Below are positions 1 to 8,405 of a stretch of DNA of 64,000 nt, in pieces (the first letter of the stretch is position 1; each line of letters starts with the position of its first letter). The stretch lies in contig SLUK01000014.1 of NCBI GenBank assembly GCA_004340125.1, positions 11,754-75,753 of the forward strand. The letters are read 5' to 3'. Made by a program: the position numbers and the translations under genes. The stretch is from Harryflintia acetispora. Its GTDB lineage: Bacteria; Bacillota; Clostridia; Oscillospirales; Ruminococcaceae. The notes beneath the pieces were generated by a model that saw only the letters and a list, made by a program, of their open reading frames with translations, was not told where the DNA came from and did not search any database.

Positions 1-834
1 CATGTCGTCCTCGCGCGGGAACCTCAGCACATCGGCCCAGGAATACCAGCCGCTGACCCAGTGCTCGCTGGAGGAGGGGACCCGCTCGCCGGCCATCACG
101 TCCAAAAAGAAGGTCGGGTCCTCACTCATCAGCTGCCAGCGGATGCGGGCGTTGAACTCGGTGAGGGGCACCTCGTTGGGCGGCTGGTAGCCGCGCGCGA
201 AGGCGTACTGTCCCTTGTCCGCGAAGTGCTGGCAGACGGCGATCAGCTCCTCCTGGCTCGTCGGGGGCGCGAGCCCTTCCTTTTCAAAAATGTCCTTGTT
301 GTAGAAGATCATGAAATAGAGCTTGTCGAAGTTAATGGAGTAGACCTTGCCGGTCTCCGGGTCACAGGCCGCCTTTTTGTTTTCCTCGCTCATCTTGGCG
401 ACGAAGTCCCAGTCGCTGAGATCGAGCGCATGTCCGGCCGCGATAATTTCGGGGTAGGTGCCCGGGCGTCCCCAGATCATCTGGGGCGGATTGCCGGCGG
501 CCAGCCTGGTCTTGATGGTGGTGTTGTACTGGGACTGGGTCAGGCTGGTGTTGATGAAGTCCACCGTGCCGCCCAGCTCCTCATTGACCGAGGCGCACCA
601 GGCGTCAACGCCCGCGCGCTTGGTCGACTCCTGCATGAGGTGCATGAGCTCGAATTCGATCTTGTCGCCGGCGGGGGCCTCGCTGGCCTCGCTCTCCTCG
701 CTCTGGGCGGGTGCGCTCCCGGGAGCGGGCGCCTCGGACGACGATTCGCTGCTGGTGGTCACCTGGCAGCCGCTCAGCACGGTGATCCCGCAGATGGCCG
801 CCGCGATCAGAAGAGATATTGCCCGTTTATTCAT
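1..834 (-). CDS. ABC sugar transporter binding lipoprotein, cut by window edge
   Basis: Extracellular solute-binding protein of the carbohydrate ABC family 1. It would capture a sugar outside the membrane and pass it to MalFG-type permeases. The first 278 residues are visible; the C-terminus lies beyond base 1. The start is ATG behind GGAGGAAAGC. A signal peptide ends in a lipobox (LSGC, Cys at about residue 23), followed by a Ser/Glu/Ala-rich linker and then a periplasmic-binding fold with a typical 'YSINFDKLYFMIFYNKDIFEKEGL' type hinge region near residues 175-200. It diverges from the LacI-led sugar operon and shares its AT-rich intergenic region, so joint control is likely. The ligand is unknown. 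It is a second binder beside the one at 6999-8306. Confidence 0.88.
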   Translation of the reverse strand, partial: MNKRAISLLIAAAICGITVLSGCQVTTSSESSSEAPAPGSAPAQSEESEASEAPAGDKIEFELMHLMQESTKRAGVDAWCASVNEELGGTVDFINTSLTQSQYNTTIKTRLAAGNPPQMIWGRPGTYPEIIAAGHALDLSDWDFVAKMSEENKKAACDPETGKVYSINFDKLYFMIFYNKDIFEKEGLAPPTSQEELIAVCQHFADKGQYAFARGYQPPNEVPLTEFNARIRWQLMSEDPTFFLDVMAGERVPSSSEHWVSGWYSWADVLRFPREDDM

Positions 835-878
835 TTTGCTTTCCTCCTTCGTTGTAGCTGCTTGTTTGCCGTGATTTC

Positions 879-884
879 ATTATA
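879..884 (-). promoter_or_regulatory. Likely -10 box of the divergent binding-protein gene
   Basis: TATAAT on the minus strand, about 45 bases upstream of the ATG at 834. No good -35 hexamer sits at the ideal distance (the AT-rich stretch offers only weak matches), so the promoter may need activation. Confidence 0.45.
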
Positions 885-1005
885 GAGAAGCGGGATTTGC
901 AAAAACATGTGAAAATCTATAAAAAATATTATAAATCTTTCAAAATCATATGGGAAACGACAATTTCTTCCTTTCTTTGGTAAAATATAAATTTTTATTT
1001 AAATA

Positions 1006-1027
1006 TTTATATAAACGTTTATATAAA
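1006..1027. promoter_or_regulatory. Perfect 22-bp palindrome, probable LacI-family operator
   Basis: An exact inverted repeat centred on CG at 1016/1017, with core ATATAAACGTTTATAT. A central CpG in an even-length palindrome is the hallmark of LacI/GalR operators. The left half (TTTATATAAA) recurs at 1158-1167, just before the lacI gene, as a possible second half-site. The whole 835-1202 gap is AT-rich and holds no gene. The position between two divergent units suggests that the LacI protein at 1203 controls both. Confidence 0.65.
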
Positions 1028-1202
1028 ACTCCGCTAAAATAATGTAATTTCCATCAAGAATCGGCTGTATTTTCGTTTCTTTTCCCCATAATTGCCAAGG
1101 TAAATTTTGATTATCCGACAAAATGCAGAGCGGAACCCCGGGGCTTTATTGAAATATTTTATATAAATTTTTTATAATTGAACTAGCAAAGGAGTTGCGA
1201 AT

Positions 1203-2210
1203 ATGAAGGTCAGCATCCGTCAGATCAGCGAGCTTTCCGGCTTCTCGCCCGCCACGGTTTCCAACGTGCTCAACAACAAAAAGGGCGTGAACAAGGACAC
1301 CGCCGAGCTCATTTTAAAGATCGCCAGGGAATCGGGCTATATCAGCGAGAACCGCATCAGCAGCATAAAGCTGGTCATCTTCAAGCGAAGCGGCCTGGTG
1401 GTGGCCGATACCCCCTTCTTCTCCTCCCTTATCGAGGGGGTGGAAAAGGAAAGCGGCCTGCACGGCTTTGAAACCACCGTGTGCAACCTGGACAAGAAGA
1501 GCCCCGACTTCAAAATGCGCCTCGAGCAGGCGCTGGGCGACCACAACTCCGGGATCCTGCTGCTGGCCACCGAGCTTGGGGAGGAGGATGTCAAGCTCTT
1601 CCGCCGGGCCATCGCGCCGGTGGTGGTGCTGGACAGCTGGTTTGACACCCTTTCCTTCGACACGGTGCTCATCAACAACACCGATTCGGTCTGCGGCGCG
1701 GTGGACTACCTCATCCGCAAGGGGCACCGCAACATCGGGTATTTGAGCAGCGCGATCCCGATCAAGAATTTCTACTACCGCGGGGTGGGCTTCCGCCGGG
1801 CGCATTCGCGCCACGGACTGCGTCCGAACGCCGACTACGCCGTGCGCCTGACCCCCACCATGGACGGGGCCTACCACGACATGCTGGCCTATCTCAAAAC
1901 CTCGCCGAAGCTCCCGACCGCCTACTTCGCGGACAACGACATCATCGCCTTCGGCGCGATGAAGGCGCTGCAGGAGAGCGGGGTGCGCATCCCCGAGGAC
2001 GTGTCGATCGTGGGGTTCGACGACATGCCGTTTTGCTCGGTCACCTCGCCGACGCTGACCACCATCCGGGTCTTCAAGCAGGAGATGGGCTGCATGGCGG
2101 TGCGCAGGCTGCTGGAAAAAATGAAATCGAAATCCAAGGTCTGTTCCAAAATTCAGATCTGCACCGAGTTTGTGGAGCGGGAGAGCGTGCGAAAGCTCCC
2201 CGAGGAGTAG
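1203..2210 (+). CDS. LacI/GalR-family transcriptional regulator of the sugar island
   Basis: 335 residues, normal length for the family. Residues 1-50 form the LacI helix-turn-helix plus hinge (ISELSGFSPATVSNVLNN), and the rest is a periplasmic-binding-like effector domain ending in the usual 'VSIVGFDDMPF...PTLTTI' segment. The start is ATG with AAAGGAG 8 bases upstream. It is the first gene of a tight plus-strand series (26 bases to the next gene) and sits beside a perfect palindrome with a central CG, so it most likely senses the imported sugar or a phosphorylated intermediate and autoregulates. The effector cannot be read from sequence. Confidence 0.9.
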   Translation: MKVSIRQISELSGFSPATVSNVLNNKKGVNKDTAELILKIARESGYISENRISSIKLVIFKRSGLVVADTPFFSSLIEGVEKESGLHGFETTVCNLDKKSPDFKMRLEQALGDHNSGILLLATELGEEDVKLFRRAIAPVVVLDSWFDTLSFDTVLINNTDSVCGAVDYLIRKGHRNIGYLSSAIPIKNFYYRGVGFRRAHSRHGLRPNADYAVRLTPTMDGAYHDMLAYLKTSPKLPTAYFADNDIIAFGAMKALQESGVRIPEDVSIVGFDDMPFCSVTSPTLTTIRVFKQEMGCMAVRRLLEKMKSKSKVCSKIQICTEFVERESVRKLPEE

Positions 2211-2236
2211 CCGACCACCTTGAGAAGGGAGCCGTC

Positions 2237-3061
2237 ATGGAGCTTTGTGAACTGAAACAGGAGTCCCGCCGGCTGCGCCGGCAGATCCTCGACACCGTTT
2301 ATCATGCCGGGGGCGGGCATATCGGCGGGGACCTCAGCGTCTGCGACATTCTAAACGTTCTCTATAACCGCCAGATGGACATCACCCCGCAAAACTGGAA
2401 CACCCCGGGGCGGGACCACTTCATCCTCAGCAAGGGGCACGCGGCCGAGGCGCTCTACTGCACGCTGGCCGGGAAGGGCTTCTTCCCGCCCGAGCGGCTG
2501 GAGAGCATGGGGCGTTTCGGCACCGGCCTGCCCGGCCACCCCAACCGCAAGGTGCCCGGGGTGGAGGCGAACACCGGCTCGCTCGGGCACGGGCTTTCGC
2601 TGGGGGTCGGGATGGCGCTGGCCGAGCGGATGAACCAAACCGGTTCCTTCGTCTATGTGGTGATGGGCGACGGGGAGCTCGCCGAGGGCTCGGTCTGGGA
2701 GGCGGCCATGGCGGCCTCACACCACCATCTGGAACGGCTGATCGCCTTGGTGGACCGCAACCGGCTGCAGATCTCCGGCCCCACCGAACAGGTGATGGCC
2801 CAGGACCCGCAGCAAAAGCGCTGGGAAGCCTTCGGCTGGCGGGTGCTGGAAATCTGCGGCAACGACGTCGGGGCCATCGACCAGGCGCTGACCGTCGCAA
2901 AGACGCCGATGGGCGCGCCCACCGTAATTTTGTGTAACACCGTCAAGGGCTGCGGGGTCTCCTTCATGGAGAACCGGCCCGAATGGCACCACCGGGTGCC
3001 CAGCGCCTCGGAATATGAGCAGGCCGCGCGCGAACTTTCGGGAGGTGAAGAACATGCCTGA
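2237..3061 (+). CDS. Transketolase-like protein, N-terminal (thiamine-diphosphate) subunit
   Basis: 274 residues, equal to the N-terminal third of a full transketolase. It carries the ThDP motif GDGELAEG near 144-151 and ends it with N175, the FILSKGHAA segment (62-70) and the GHPN substrate region near 100. The start is ATG at 2237; an upstream extension exists only as a shadow of the lacI frame. Its last 8 bases overlap the next gene, which supplies the rest of the enzyme. Split transketolases are typical of dedicated catabolic routes rather than the pentose cycle. Known split examples include apulose-4-phosphate transketolase (two subunits). With the kinase, isomerase and glycosidase next to it, a substrate-specific role is inferred. 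Confidence 0.9.
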   Translation: MELCELKQESRRLRRQILDTVYHAGGGHIGGDLSVCDILNVLYNRQMDITPQNWNTPGRDHFILSKGHAAEALYCTLAGKGFFPPERLESMGRFGTGLPGHPNRKVPGVEANTGSLGHGLSLGVGMALAERMNQTGSFVYVVMGDGELAEGSVWEAAMAASHHHLERLIALVDRNRLQISGPTEQVMAQDPQQKRWEAFGWRVLEICGNDVGAIDQALTVAKTPMGAPTVILCNTVKGCGVSFMENRPEWHHRVPSASEYEQAARELSGGEEHA

Positions 3062-3989
3062 ATGCTCCAACCGGGAAATCATCTGCCAGGAGCTTCTAAA
3101 GGCCGCCGGTGAGGACCGGGACCTGGTGGTGCTCTGCAGCGATTCGCGCGGCTCCGCCTCGCTGGCCCCCTTTGCCGAGCGGTTTCCTTCGCAGTTCGTC
3201 GAGCTGGGGATCGCCGAGCAGAACCTCGTCTCGGTCGCCGCCGGGATGGCGCTGTGCGGCAAGCGGCCCTTCGCCGCCTCGCCCGCCTGCTTCCTAAGCT
3301 CCCGCGCGCTCGAGCAGGCCAAGGTGGACGTCGCCTACAGCGCCGCCAATGTCAAGCTGATCGGGATCAGCGGCGGGGTCAGCTACGGGGCCCTCGGCAT
3401 GACCCACCATTCCACCCAGGACATCGCCGCCTTTACCTCCCTGCCGGGGATGCGCGTCTTCCTGCCGTGCGATGGGCACGAGACGCAGGCGCTGATGAAG
3501 CTCCTACTAAAGGACGGCTCCCCCGCCTACCTGCGGGTATCGCGTTCCCCCTCGCGGGACGTCTACGAATCCGAACCACAGGACCTTACCCCCGGGCGGA
3601 TGATCGAGGTCCGCCCCGGCCGGGATGTGACGCTGATCGGCTGCGGGGAGACGGTGGCCATCGCGAAGGACGCGGCCGCACTGCTCAAGGAAAGCGGGAT
3701 CGAAGCGCGGGTGCTGGACAGCTTTTGCCTGAAGCCCTTCGACGGGGCGGCGGTCCGGCGCGCCGCCACAGAGACGCGCGGGATCGTCACCATCGAGGAG
3801 CACCAGCCCCAGGGTGGGCTGGGCGCGCTCTGCGCGCAGGCGGCGGCGCGCCGCGGCGGCTGCCCGGTGCGCTCGATCGCCCTGCCGGACGCGCCTCTGA
3901 TCGCCGGCTCCCAGCGCGAGGTGTTCGATTACTACGGCCTGACGGCGCAGAATCTCGCCGACACGGCGGCAAGGCTGGTGAGAGGATGA
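3054..3989 (+). CDS. Transketolase-like protein, C-terminal subunit
   Basis: 311 residues covering the pyrimidine-binding and C-terminal domains of transketolase. The catalytic Glu is in ELGIAEQNLVSVAAGMAL near residues 56-73, and 'GMTHHSTQDIAAF' follows near 120-132. The ATG at 3054 has GGGAGGTGAAG upstream and overlaps the N-terminal subunit by 8 bases, which suggests translational coupling and a 1:1 complex. It ends in an ATGA overlap with the FGGY kinase. The two subunits together should transfer a two-carbon ketol unit. The donor is probably the ketose phosphate made by the neighbouring kinase. Confidence 0.9.
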   Translation: MPECSNREIICQELLKAAGEDRDLVVLCSDSRGSASLAPFAERFPSQFVELGIAEQNLVSVAAGMALCGKRPFAASPACFLSSRALEQAKVDVAYSAANVKLIGISGGVSYGALGMTHHSTQDIAAFTSLPGMRVFLPCDGHETQALMKLLLKDGSPAYLRVSRSPSRDVYESEPQDLTPGRMIEVRPGRDVTLIGCGETVAIAKDAAALLKESGIEARVLDSFCLKPFDGAAVRRAATETRGIVTIEEHQPQGGLGALCAQAAARRGGCPVRSIALPDAPLIAGSQREVFDYYGLTAQNLADTAARLVRG

Positions 3990-5476
3990 GCGCGCAATAT
4001 GTGATCGGACTGGACCAGAGCACCTCGTCCACCAAGGCCTTCCTCTTCGGGCCGGGATGTGAGCTGATCGCGCGCAGCGGCCGCTCCCACCGGCAGCTGA
4101 TTTCGCCCGAGGGCTGGGTCTCCCACGACCCGATGGAAATCCATCAAAACGCGCTGGAGGCGGTCAAATCACTTATTGACCGCAGCGGGATCGACCAGCG
4201 GCAGGTCGCCGCGATCGGGATCAGCAACCAGCGCGAGACCGCCCTGGCCTGGAACCGGCACACCGGCCTGCCCGTCTGCGACGCGGTGGTCTGGCAGTGC
4301 GCCAGGGCCAAGGACGTGTGCGAGCGGCTGCAATCAGCGGGCGGGGAGGAGACTGTAAAGGCAAGCGGCCTGCCCCTCTCCCCCTATTTCACCGGGGCGA
4401 AGCTCAGGTGGATCCTCGAAAACGTCCCCGAGGCCGCGGCCGCCGCGCGGGAAAACAATCTTTGCTGTGGCACGATGGACAGCTGGCTCATCTATAAGCT
4501 CACAGACGGAAGGAGTTTTTACACCGATTGTTCCAACGCCTCGCGCACCCAGCTGTTAAACCTCGGGACCTTAAATTGGGACGAGGGGTGCTGCCGCCTC
4601 TTCGGGCTGCGCCCCGAATGGCTGCCGGGGCTGCACGGCTCGAACGGCCTCTTCGGCGAGACCGACCTTAACGGGTACTTCCCCGCCCCGGTGCCCATCC
4701 TCGCGGCCATGGGCGACTCCCACGCCGCCCTCTACGGGCACCGCTGCCTCTCGCCGGGGATGACCAAGGCGACCTACGGCACCGGCTCCTCGGTGATGAT
4801 GAACATCGGCCCCCACCCGCTGGCTCCCGCGCGGGGGCTGGCCTGCTCGGTGGGCTGGCAGATGGACGGCGGGACCACTTACGTGCTCGAAGGCAACGTC
4901 AACTACACCGGGGCAGTGATGAGCTGGCTCTCGAAGGACCTCGGCCTGCTTGATAGCGCCGACCGGGCCGGGGAGCTGGCGAGTGCGGCCGATCCCCGGG
5001 ACACCACCTATCTCGTCCCGGCCTTCACCGGGCTGGGGGCCCCCTATTGGTGTGCGGACGCCAAGGCCGTTCTTTGCGGGATGACCCGGCGCACCGGCAG
5101 GGCGGAGCTCGTCAAGGCGGCCGAGGAGAGTATTGCCTATCAGATCCGCGACGTGGCTGCCCTGCTGGGAGAGGCGTCGGGAATCGCGCCCAGCGCCCTG
5201 TGCGCCGACGGGGGCGGGGCCAAAGACCGCTATCTCATGCAGTTCCAAAGCGATCTGCTCGCCCTGCCCGTCACGGTGCCCCAGTGCCGGGAGCTCTCGG
5301 CGCTCGGCGCGGCGCTCGCCGCGGGGATCAGCGCCGGCCTTTACACCGGCCGGGAGCTCGACGGGGCCACGGGGACCGTCTACCAACCGAGGATGGACGG
5401 GGAGACCCGCGCGCGGCTCTGCGCGGGCTGGCAGCATGCGCTGCGCCTCGCCATGCAAAACGACGACAGGAGGTAA
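3986..5476 (+). CDS. FGGY-family carbohydrate kinase, glycerol-kinase-like
   Basis: 496 residues, full length for the family. The N-terminal phosphate-binding motif is GLDQSTSSTK (8-17), GlpK-like blocks are ISNQRETALAW (79-89) and VVWQCARAKD (101-110), the likely catalytic Asp is in GDSHAALYG (about D244), and the second ATPase half has AFTGLGAPYW and DGGGAKDRYLMQFQSD. True glycerol kinases have GDQQAALFG; the GDSHAAL variant here argues for another substrate. The start ATG overlaps the transketolase stop (ATGA), so translation is coupled. Context (isomerase, split transketolase, apiosidase-like enzyme) points to a ketose such as apulose. An ordinary glycerol or polyol role remains possible. 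Confidence 0.85.
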   Translation: MSAQYVIGLDQSTSSTKAFLFGPGCELIARSGRSHRQLISPEGWVSHDPMEIHQNALEAVKSLIDRSGIDQRQVAAIGISNQRETALAWNRHTGLPVCDAVVWQCARAKDVCERLQSAGGEETVKASGLPLSPYFTGAKLRWILENVPEAAAAARENNLCCGTMDSWLIYKLTDGRSFYTDCSNASRTQLLNLGTLNWDEGCCRLFGLRPEWLPGLHGSNGLFGETDLNGYFPAPVPILAAMGDSHAALYGHRCLSPGMTKATYGTGSSVMMNIGPHPLAPARGLACSVGWQMDGGTTYVLEGNVNYTGAVMSWLSKDLGLLDSADRAGELASAADPRDTTYLVPAFTGLGAPYWCADAKAVLCGMTRRTGRAELVKAAEESIAYQIRDVAALLGEASGIAPSALCADGGGAKDRYLMQFQSDLLALPVTVPQCRELSALGAALAAGISAGLYTGRELDGATGTVYQPRMDGETRARLCAGWQHALRLAMQNDDRR

Positions 5477-5478
5477 CG

Positions 5479-6942
5479 ATGGATCAGACCACAGCAAAAT
5501 GGCGCGTGTTCGAGCTCTCCTTCCAGGGGCCCCGGGAGGGCAACCCCTTTACGGAGGTGTCCTTTTGCGCCGATTTCATCCACGGGGAGGATTCCCAGCG
5601 GATCGGCGGCTTTTATGACGGGGACGGGGTCTTCCGTATCCGCTTCCTGCCGCAGCGCGAGGGGGAGTGGCATTACCGGACCCATAGCAGCGCCCCGGCG
5701 CTCGACGGGCTTTGCGGCGCCTTTCTCTGTACCCCGCCCGAGCCCGGAAGCCACGGGCCGGTCGGGGTGCTCGACACCTTCCACTTCGCCCACCGCGACG
5801 GTACGCCCTTTTATCCCTTCGGCACCACCTGCTACGCCTGGGCCCACCAAAACGCCGCGCTGCGCGAGCAGACCCTATGTACCCTGGGGCGCAGCGGCTT
5901 CAATAAAATCCGCATGTGCGTCTTCCCCAAGTCCTACGACTACAACCGCGCCGAGCCCGAGTGTTATCCCTTTGCGGGCTCGCCGCAGGAGGGGTTCGAC
6001 TTCACCCGCCCCAACCCCGCGTTCTATCAAAATTTGGAAGATTGCATCGCCCGGCTGGGAGAGCTCGGGATCCAAGCCGATCTGATCCTCTTCCACCCCT
6101 ATGACCGCTGGGGCTTCGCCACGATGGGCCGTCAGGCGGACATGCGCTACCTTCGCTACCTCGCCGCGCGCCTTGCCGCCTTTCCCAACATCTGGTGGGC
6201 GATGGCCAACGAATACGACCTGACCGAAAAGAGCCCGGGGGATTGGGAGGCGCTGGGGAGCCTGCTGCAGGAGTACGACCCGTACCGTCACCTGTGCTCG
6301 ATCCACAACTGGGGCAAATTCTACGACCACGGCCGCCCCTGGATCACCCATTGCAGCATCCAGCGGGTGGACTTCTACAAGACCACCGAGAACACCACCC
6401 TCTGGCGGCAGGAATATCAAAAGCCGGTGGTGGTGGACGAATGCGCCTATGAGGGGAACATCAACCACTGCTGGGGCAACATCACTCCGCAGGAGATGAC
6501 CCGCCGCTTCTGGGAGGGGGTGCTGCGCGGGGGCTACGTCAGCCACGGCGAGACCTACGTCCACCCGAGGGATATCCTCTGGTGGAGCCACGGCGGGGAA
6601 CTGCATGGGGAGAGCCCCGCGCGGATTGCCTTTTTGCGCCGGCTCGTCGAGAGCCTGCCCGCCCCCCTCTCGCCGGCCGAGGAGCCCGCGTGGAGCACGG
6701 ACTACTACTGGGACATGACCTGCGGGGTGATCGGGGAGGAAGTCTACCTCTTTTACTTCGGCGGCTACCAGCCCGCCTTCCGGGTCTTCGACCTGCCGCG
6801 CGGCAAGCGTTACCGCGCCCGGCTCATCGACACCTGGAACATGACGGATGAGGAGCTGCCCGGCACCCACGAGGGGAACTTCCGCCTGGAGCTGCCCGGC
6901 AGGCAGTATATGGCGGTGCTGTTTTTGCAAGACGAAGCATAA
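5479..6942 (+). CDS. DUF5060 / apiosidase-like (DUF4038) glycoside hydrolase with DUF5605-type tail
   Basis: 487 residues, starting 2 bases after the kinase stop. Residues 5-90 resemble the DUF5060 beta-sandwich. A TIM barrel follows from about 95 (GTPFYPFGTTCYAW). Clan GH-A style candidates are N244-E245 (WWAMANEYD, acid/base) and E321 (VVVDECAYEG, nucleophile). The last 80 residues look like the DUF5605 beta domain. DUF4038 is the Pfam family that includes GH140 apiosidases, but many members are untested. There is no signal peptide, so it should act in the cytoplasm on an imported glycoside. The family call is from memory of motifs; the substrate is inferred from operon context. Confidence 0.75.
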   Translation: MDQTTAKWRVFELSFQGPREGNPFTEVSFCADFIHGEDSQRIGGFYDGDGVFRIRFLPQREGEWHYRTHSSAPALDGLCGAFLCTPPEPGSHGPVGVLDTFHFAHRDGTPFYPFGTTCYAWAHQNAALREQTLCTLGRSGFNKIRMCVFPKSYDYNRAEPECYPFAGSPQEGFDFTRPNPAFYQNLEDCIARLGELGIQADLILFHPYDRWGFATMGRQADMRYLRYLAARLAAFPNIWWAMANEYDLTEKSPGDWEALGSLLQEYDPYRHLCSIHNWGKFYDHGRPWITHCSIQRVDFYKTTENTTLWRQEYQKPVVVDECAYEGNINHCWGNITPQEMTRRFWEGVLRGGYVSHGETYVHPRDILWWSHGGELHGESPARIAFLRRLVESLPAPLSPAEEPAWSTDYYWDMTCGVIGEEVYLFYFGGYQPAFRVFDLPRGKRYRARLIDTWNMTDEELPGTHEGNFRLELPGRQYMAVLFLQDEA

Positions 6943-6998
6943 AGCTCAAAACCTCAAGCGGCCGTATGCCGTTTGAATAAGAAACAGGAGGAAAGCAA

Positions 6999-8306
6999 AT
7001 GTTTAAGAAACTAGGTTCAACCGCAACCGCCATCCTGCTGGCCGCCAGCCTTCTGGCCGGCTGCGCCTCGTCCTCGGGCGGGGAATCGTCCGGCAGCGAA
7101 GCCGCAGGCGAACCCGCCTCACAGGCTTCCGGGGCTTCCGAGGAGTCCGCCGGCGGCAAGGTCGAGGTCGAGTTCTTCAACCAGAAGCCCGAAATCTCCG
7201 AGATCATCGCCTGGGGGATCGAGCAGTTCCAGGCCGCCAACCCCGACATCATTGTCAAGGAGACCGTCGTGGCCGATTCCGACCAGGTGCTCATGTCCCG
7301 CATGGCCGCCAACGACACACCGGACACCTTCGTGATCTGGCCCAACAATTCCTGGTTCGGCATGGTCGACGCCGGCTATGTCATGGACATCACCGGCGCG
7401 GACTTTTTAGGGAATGTCCAGGAGGCGGCTTTGACCCCCTTCCTGCGCGAGGGCAAGAACTACGTGGTGCCGATCTCCTACAACACCTCCGGGGTTTTCT
7501 ACAATAAGGATATGTACGAGGAAAACGGCCTTTCCATCCCCAGCACCTGGCCCGAGATGCTCGAAAACTGCGAGAAGCTCAAGGCCGCCGGGATCACCCC
7601 CTTCACCACCGGCGCCCAGACCGAGAGCCATACCCGCGAGGTGACCCAGTGCTTCCTGCCGATGATGCCCCACTATGACGCCTTCATCGCCGACGCCAAC
7701 GCCGGCACCCTCGACCTTTCCAAGGAGTACGGACCCGAGATGAAGCGCATGGGCGAAATCCTTTACAGCATGGTCCAGAACTCGCAAAACGACGTCATCG
7801 GCCTTAGCTATGAGCAGACCTTCGCCGACTTCGCCACCGGAAAGAGCGCCATGCTCATCGACGGCAGCTGGTCCTTCCCGAGCATCACCGCCGCCAATCC
7901 CGACATCAACCTGGGCTTCTTCCCCATCCCCGGCGACACCGCCGAGGACACCCGCGCCTGCGCCTACGCCGGCGACTTCTCGGTGAGCATTGCCGCCGAC
8001 ACCGGCGTGCCCGACGCCGCCAAGGCCTGGGCGGGTTTCCTGACCGGTGAGGAGTTCGCCACCTACTACGCCGAGCACGACGGCTCGATCTCCTGCATCA
8101 AGTCCTGCGAATACACGCCTGAGCACATGACCTACCAGGCCGAGATCATCGCCAGCGGCAACTACAAGCTCAACCCCGACGTATACTGGACCTCGGCCTC
8201 CAGCACCGCCTTCGGCGCCGCCGTGCAGACGCTGTACATGTCCGGCGATTTGGATGCCTTTACCGCCGAATGGGTCGACGTCTTCAACACCAATCAAAAC
8301 GAGTGA
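6999..8306 (+). CDS. ABC sugar transporter substrate-binding lipoprotein
   Basis: 435 residues. A signal peptide with lipobox LLAGC (Cys at about 22) is followed by a low-complexity Ser/Gly/Glu linker to about residue 50 and then a family-1 solute-binding domain (VEVEFFNQKPE..., 'DTFVIWPNNSWFGMVDAGYV', 'FATGKSAMLIDGSW'). The start is ATG behind CAGGAGGAAAGC. It lies between the glycosidase and two permease genes and is separated from them by a strong hairpin, which commonly raises binder over permease levels. Together with the permeases it would import the glycoside or free sugar handled by this operon. No ATPase gene accompanies it, so a shared MsmX/UgpC-type ATPase is presumed elsewhere. 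Confidence 0.92.
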   Translation: MFKKLGSTATAILLAASLLAGCASSSGGESSGSEAAGEPASQASGASEESAGGKVEVEFFNQKPEISEIIAWGIEQFQAANPDIIVKETVVADSDQVLMSRMAANDTPDTFVIWPNNSWFGMVDAGYVMDITGADFLGNVQEAALTPFLREGKNYVVPISYNTSGVFYNKDMYEENGLSIPSTWPEMLENCEKLKAAGITPFTTGAQTESHTREVTQCFLPMMPHYDAFIADANAGTLDLSKEYGPEMKRMGEILYSMVQNSQNDVIGLSYEQTFADFATGKSAMLIDGSWSFPSITAANPDINLGFFPIPGDTAEDTRACAYAGDFSVSIAADTGVPDAAKAWAGFLTGEEFATYYAEHDGSISCIKSCEYTPEHMTYQAEIIASGNYKLNPDVYWTSASSTAFGAAVQTLYMSGDLDAFTAEWVDVFNTNQNE

Positions 8307-8329
8307 CCCCCGCATAATACCGGGAAGCG

Positions 8330-8353
8330 GTGCGGCAGGCTCGCCTGCCGCAC
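8330..8353 (+). other. Intercistronic hairpin between binder and permease genes
   Basis: GTGCGGCAGGC and its exact complement GCCTGCCGCAC lie 2 bases apart (effective 10-bp stem with a 4-base loop), 23 bases after the binder stop and 52 before the permease start. There is no U-run, so it is more likely an mRNA-stabilising or partial-termination element than a full terminator. Confidence 0.7.
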
Positions 8354-8405
8354 CCCCTCCTCCCAGAAGTTTCATCATCTGCCCGGATAGGAAAGGTTGG
8401 TTGCA

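Noticed and set aside
3254..3985. Long N-terminal extension of the FGGY kinase
   Set aside because: It runs through the transketolase C-subunit in another frame; the ATG at 3986 gives the normal FGGY start.
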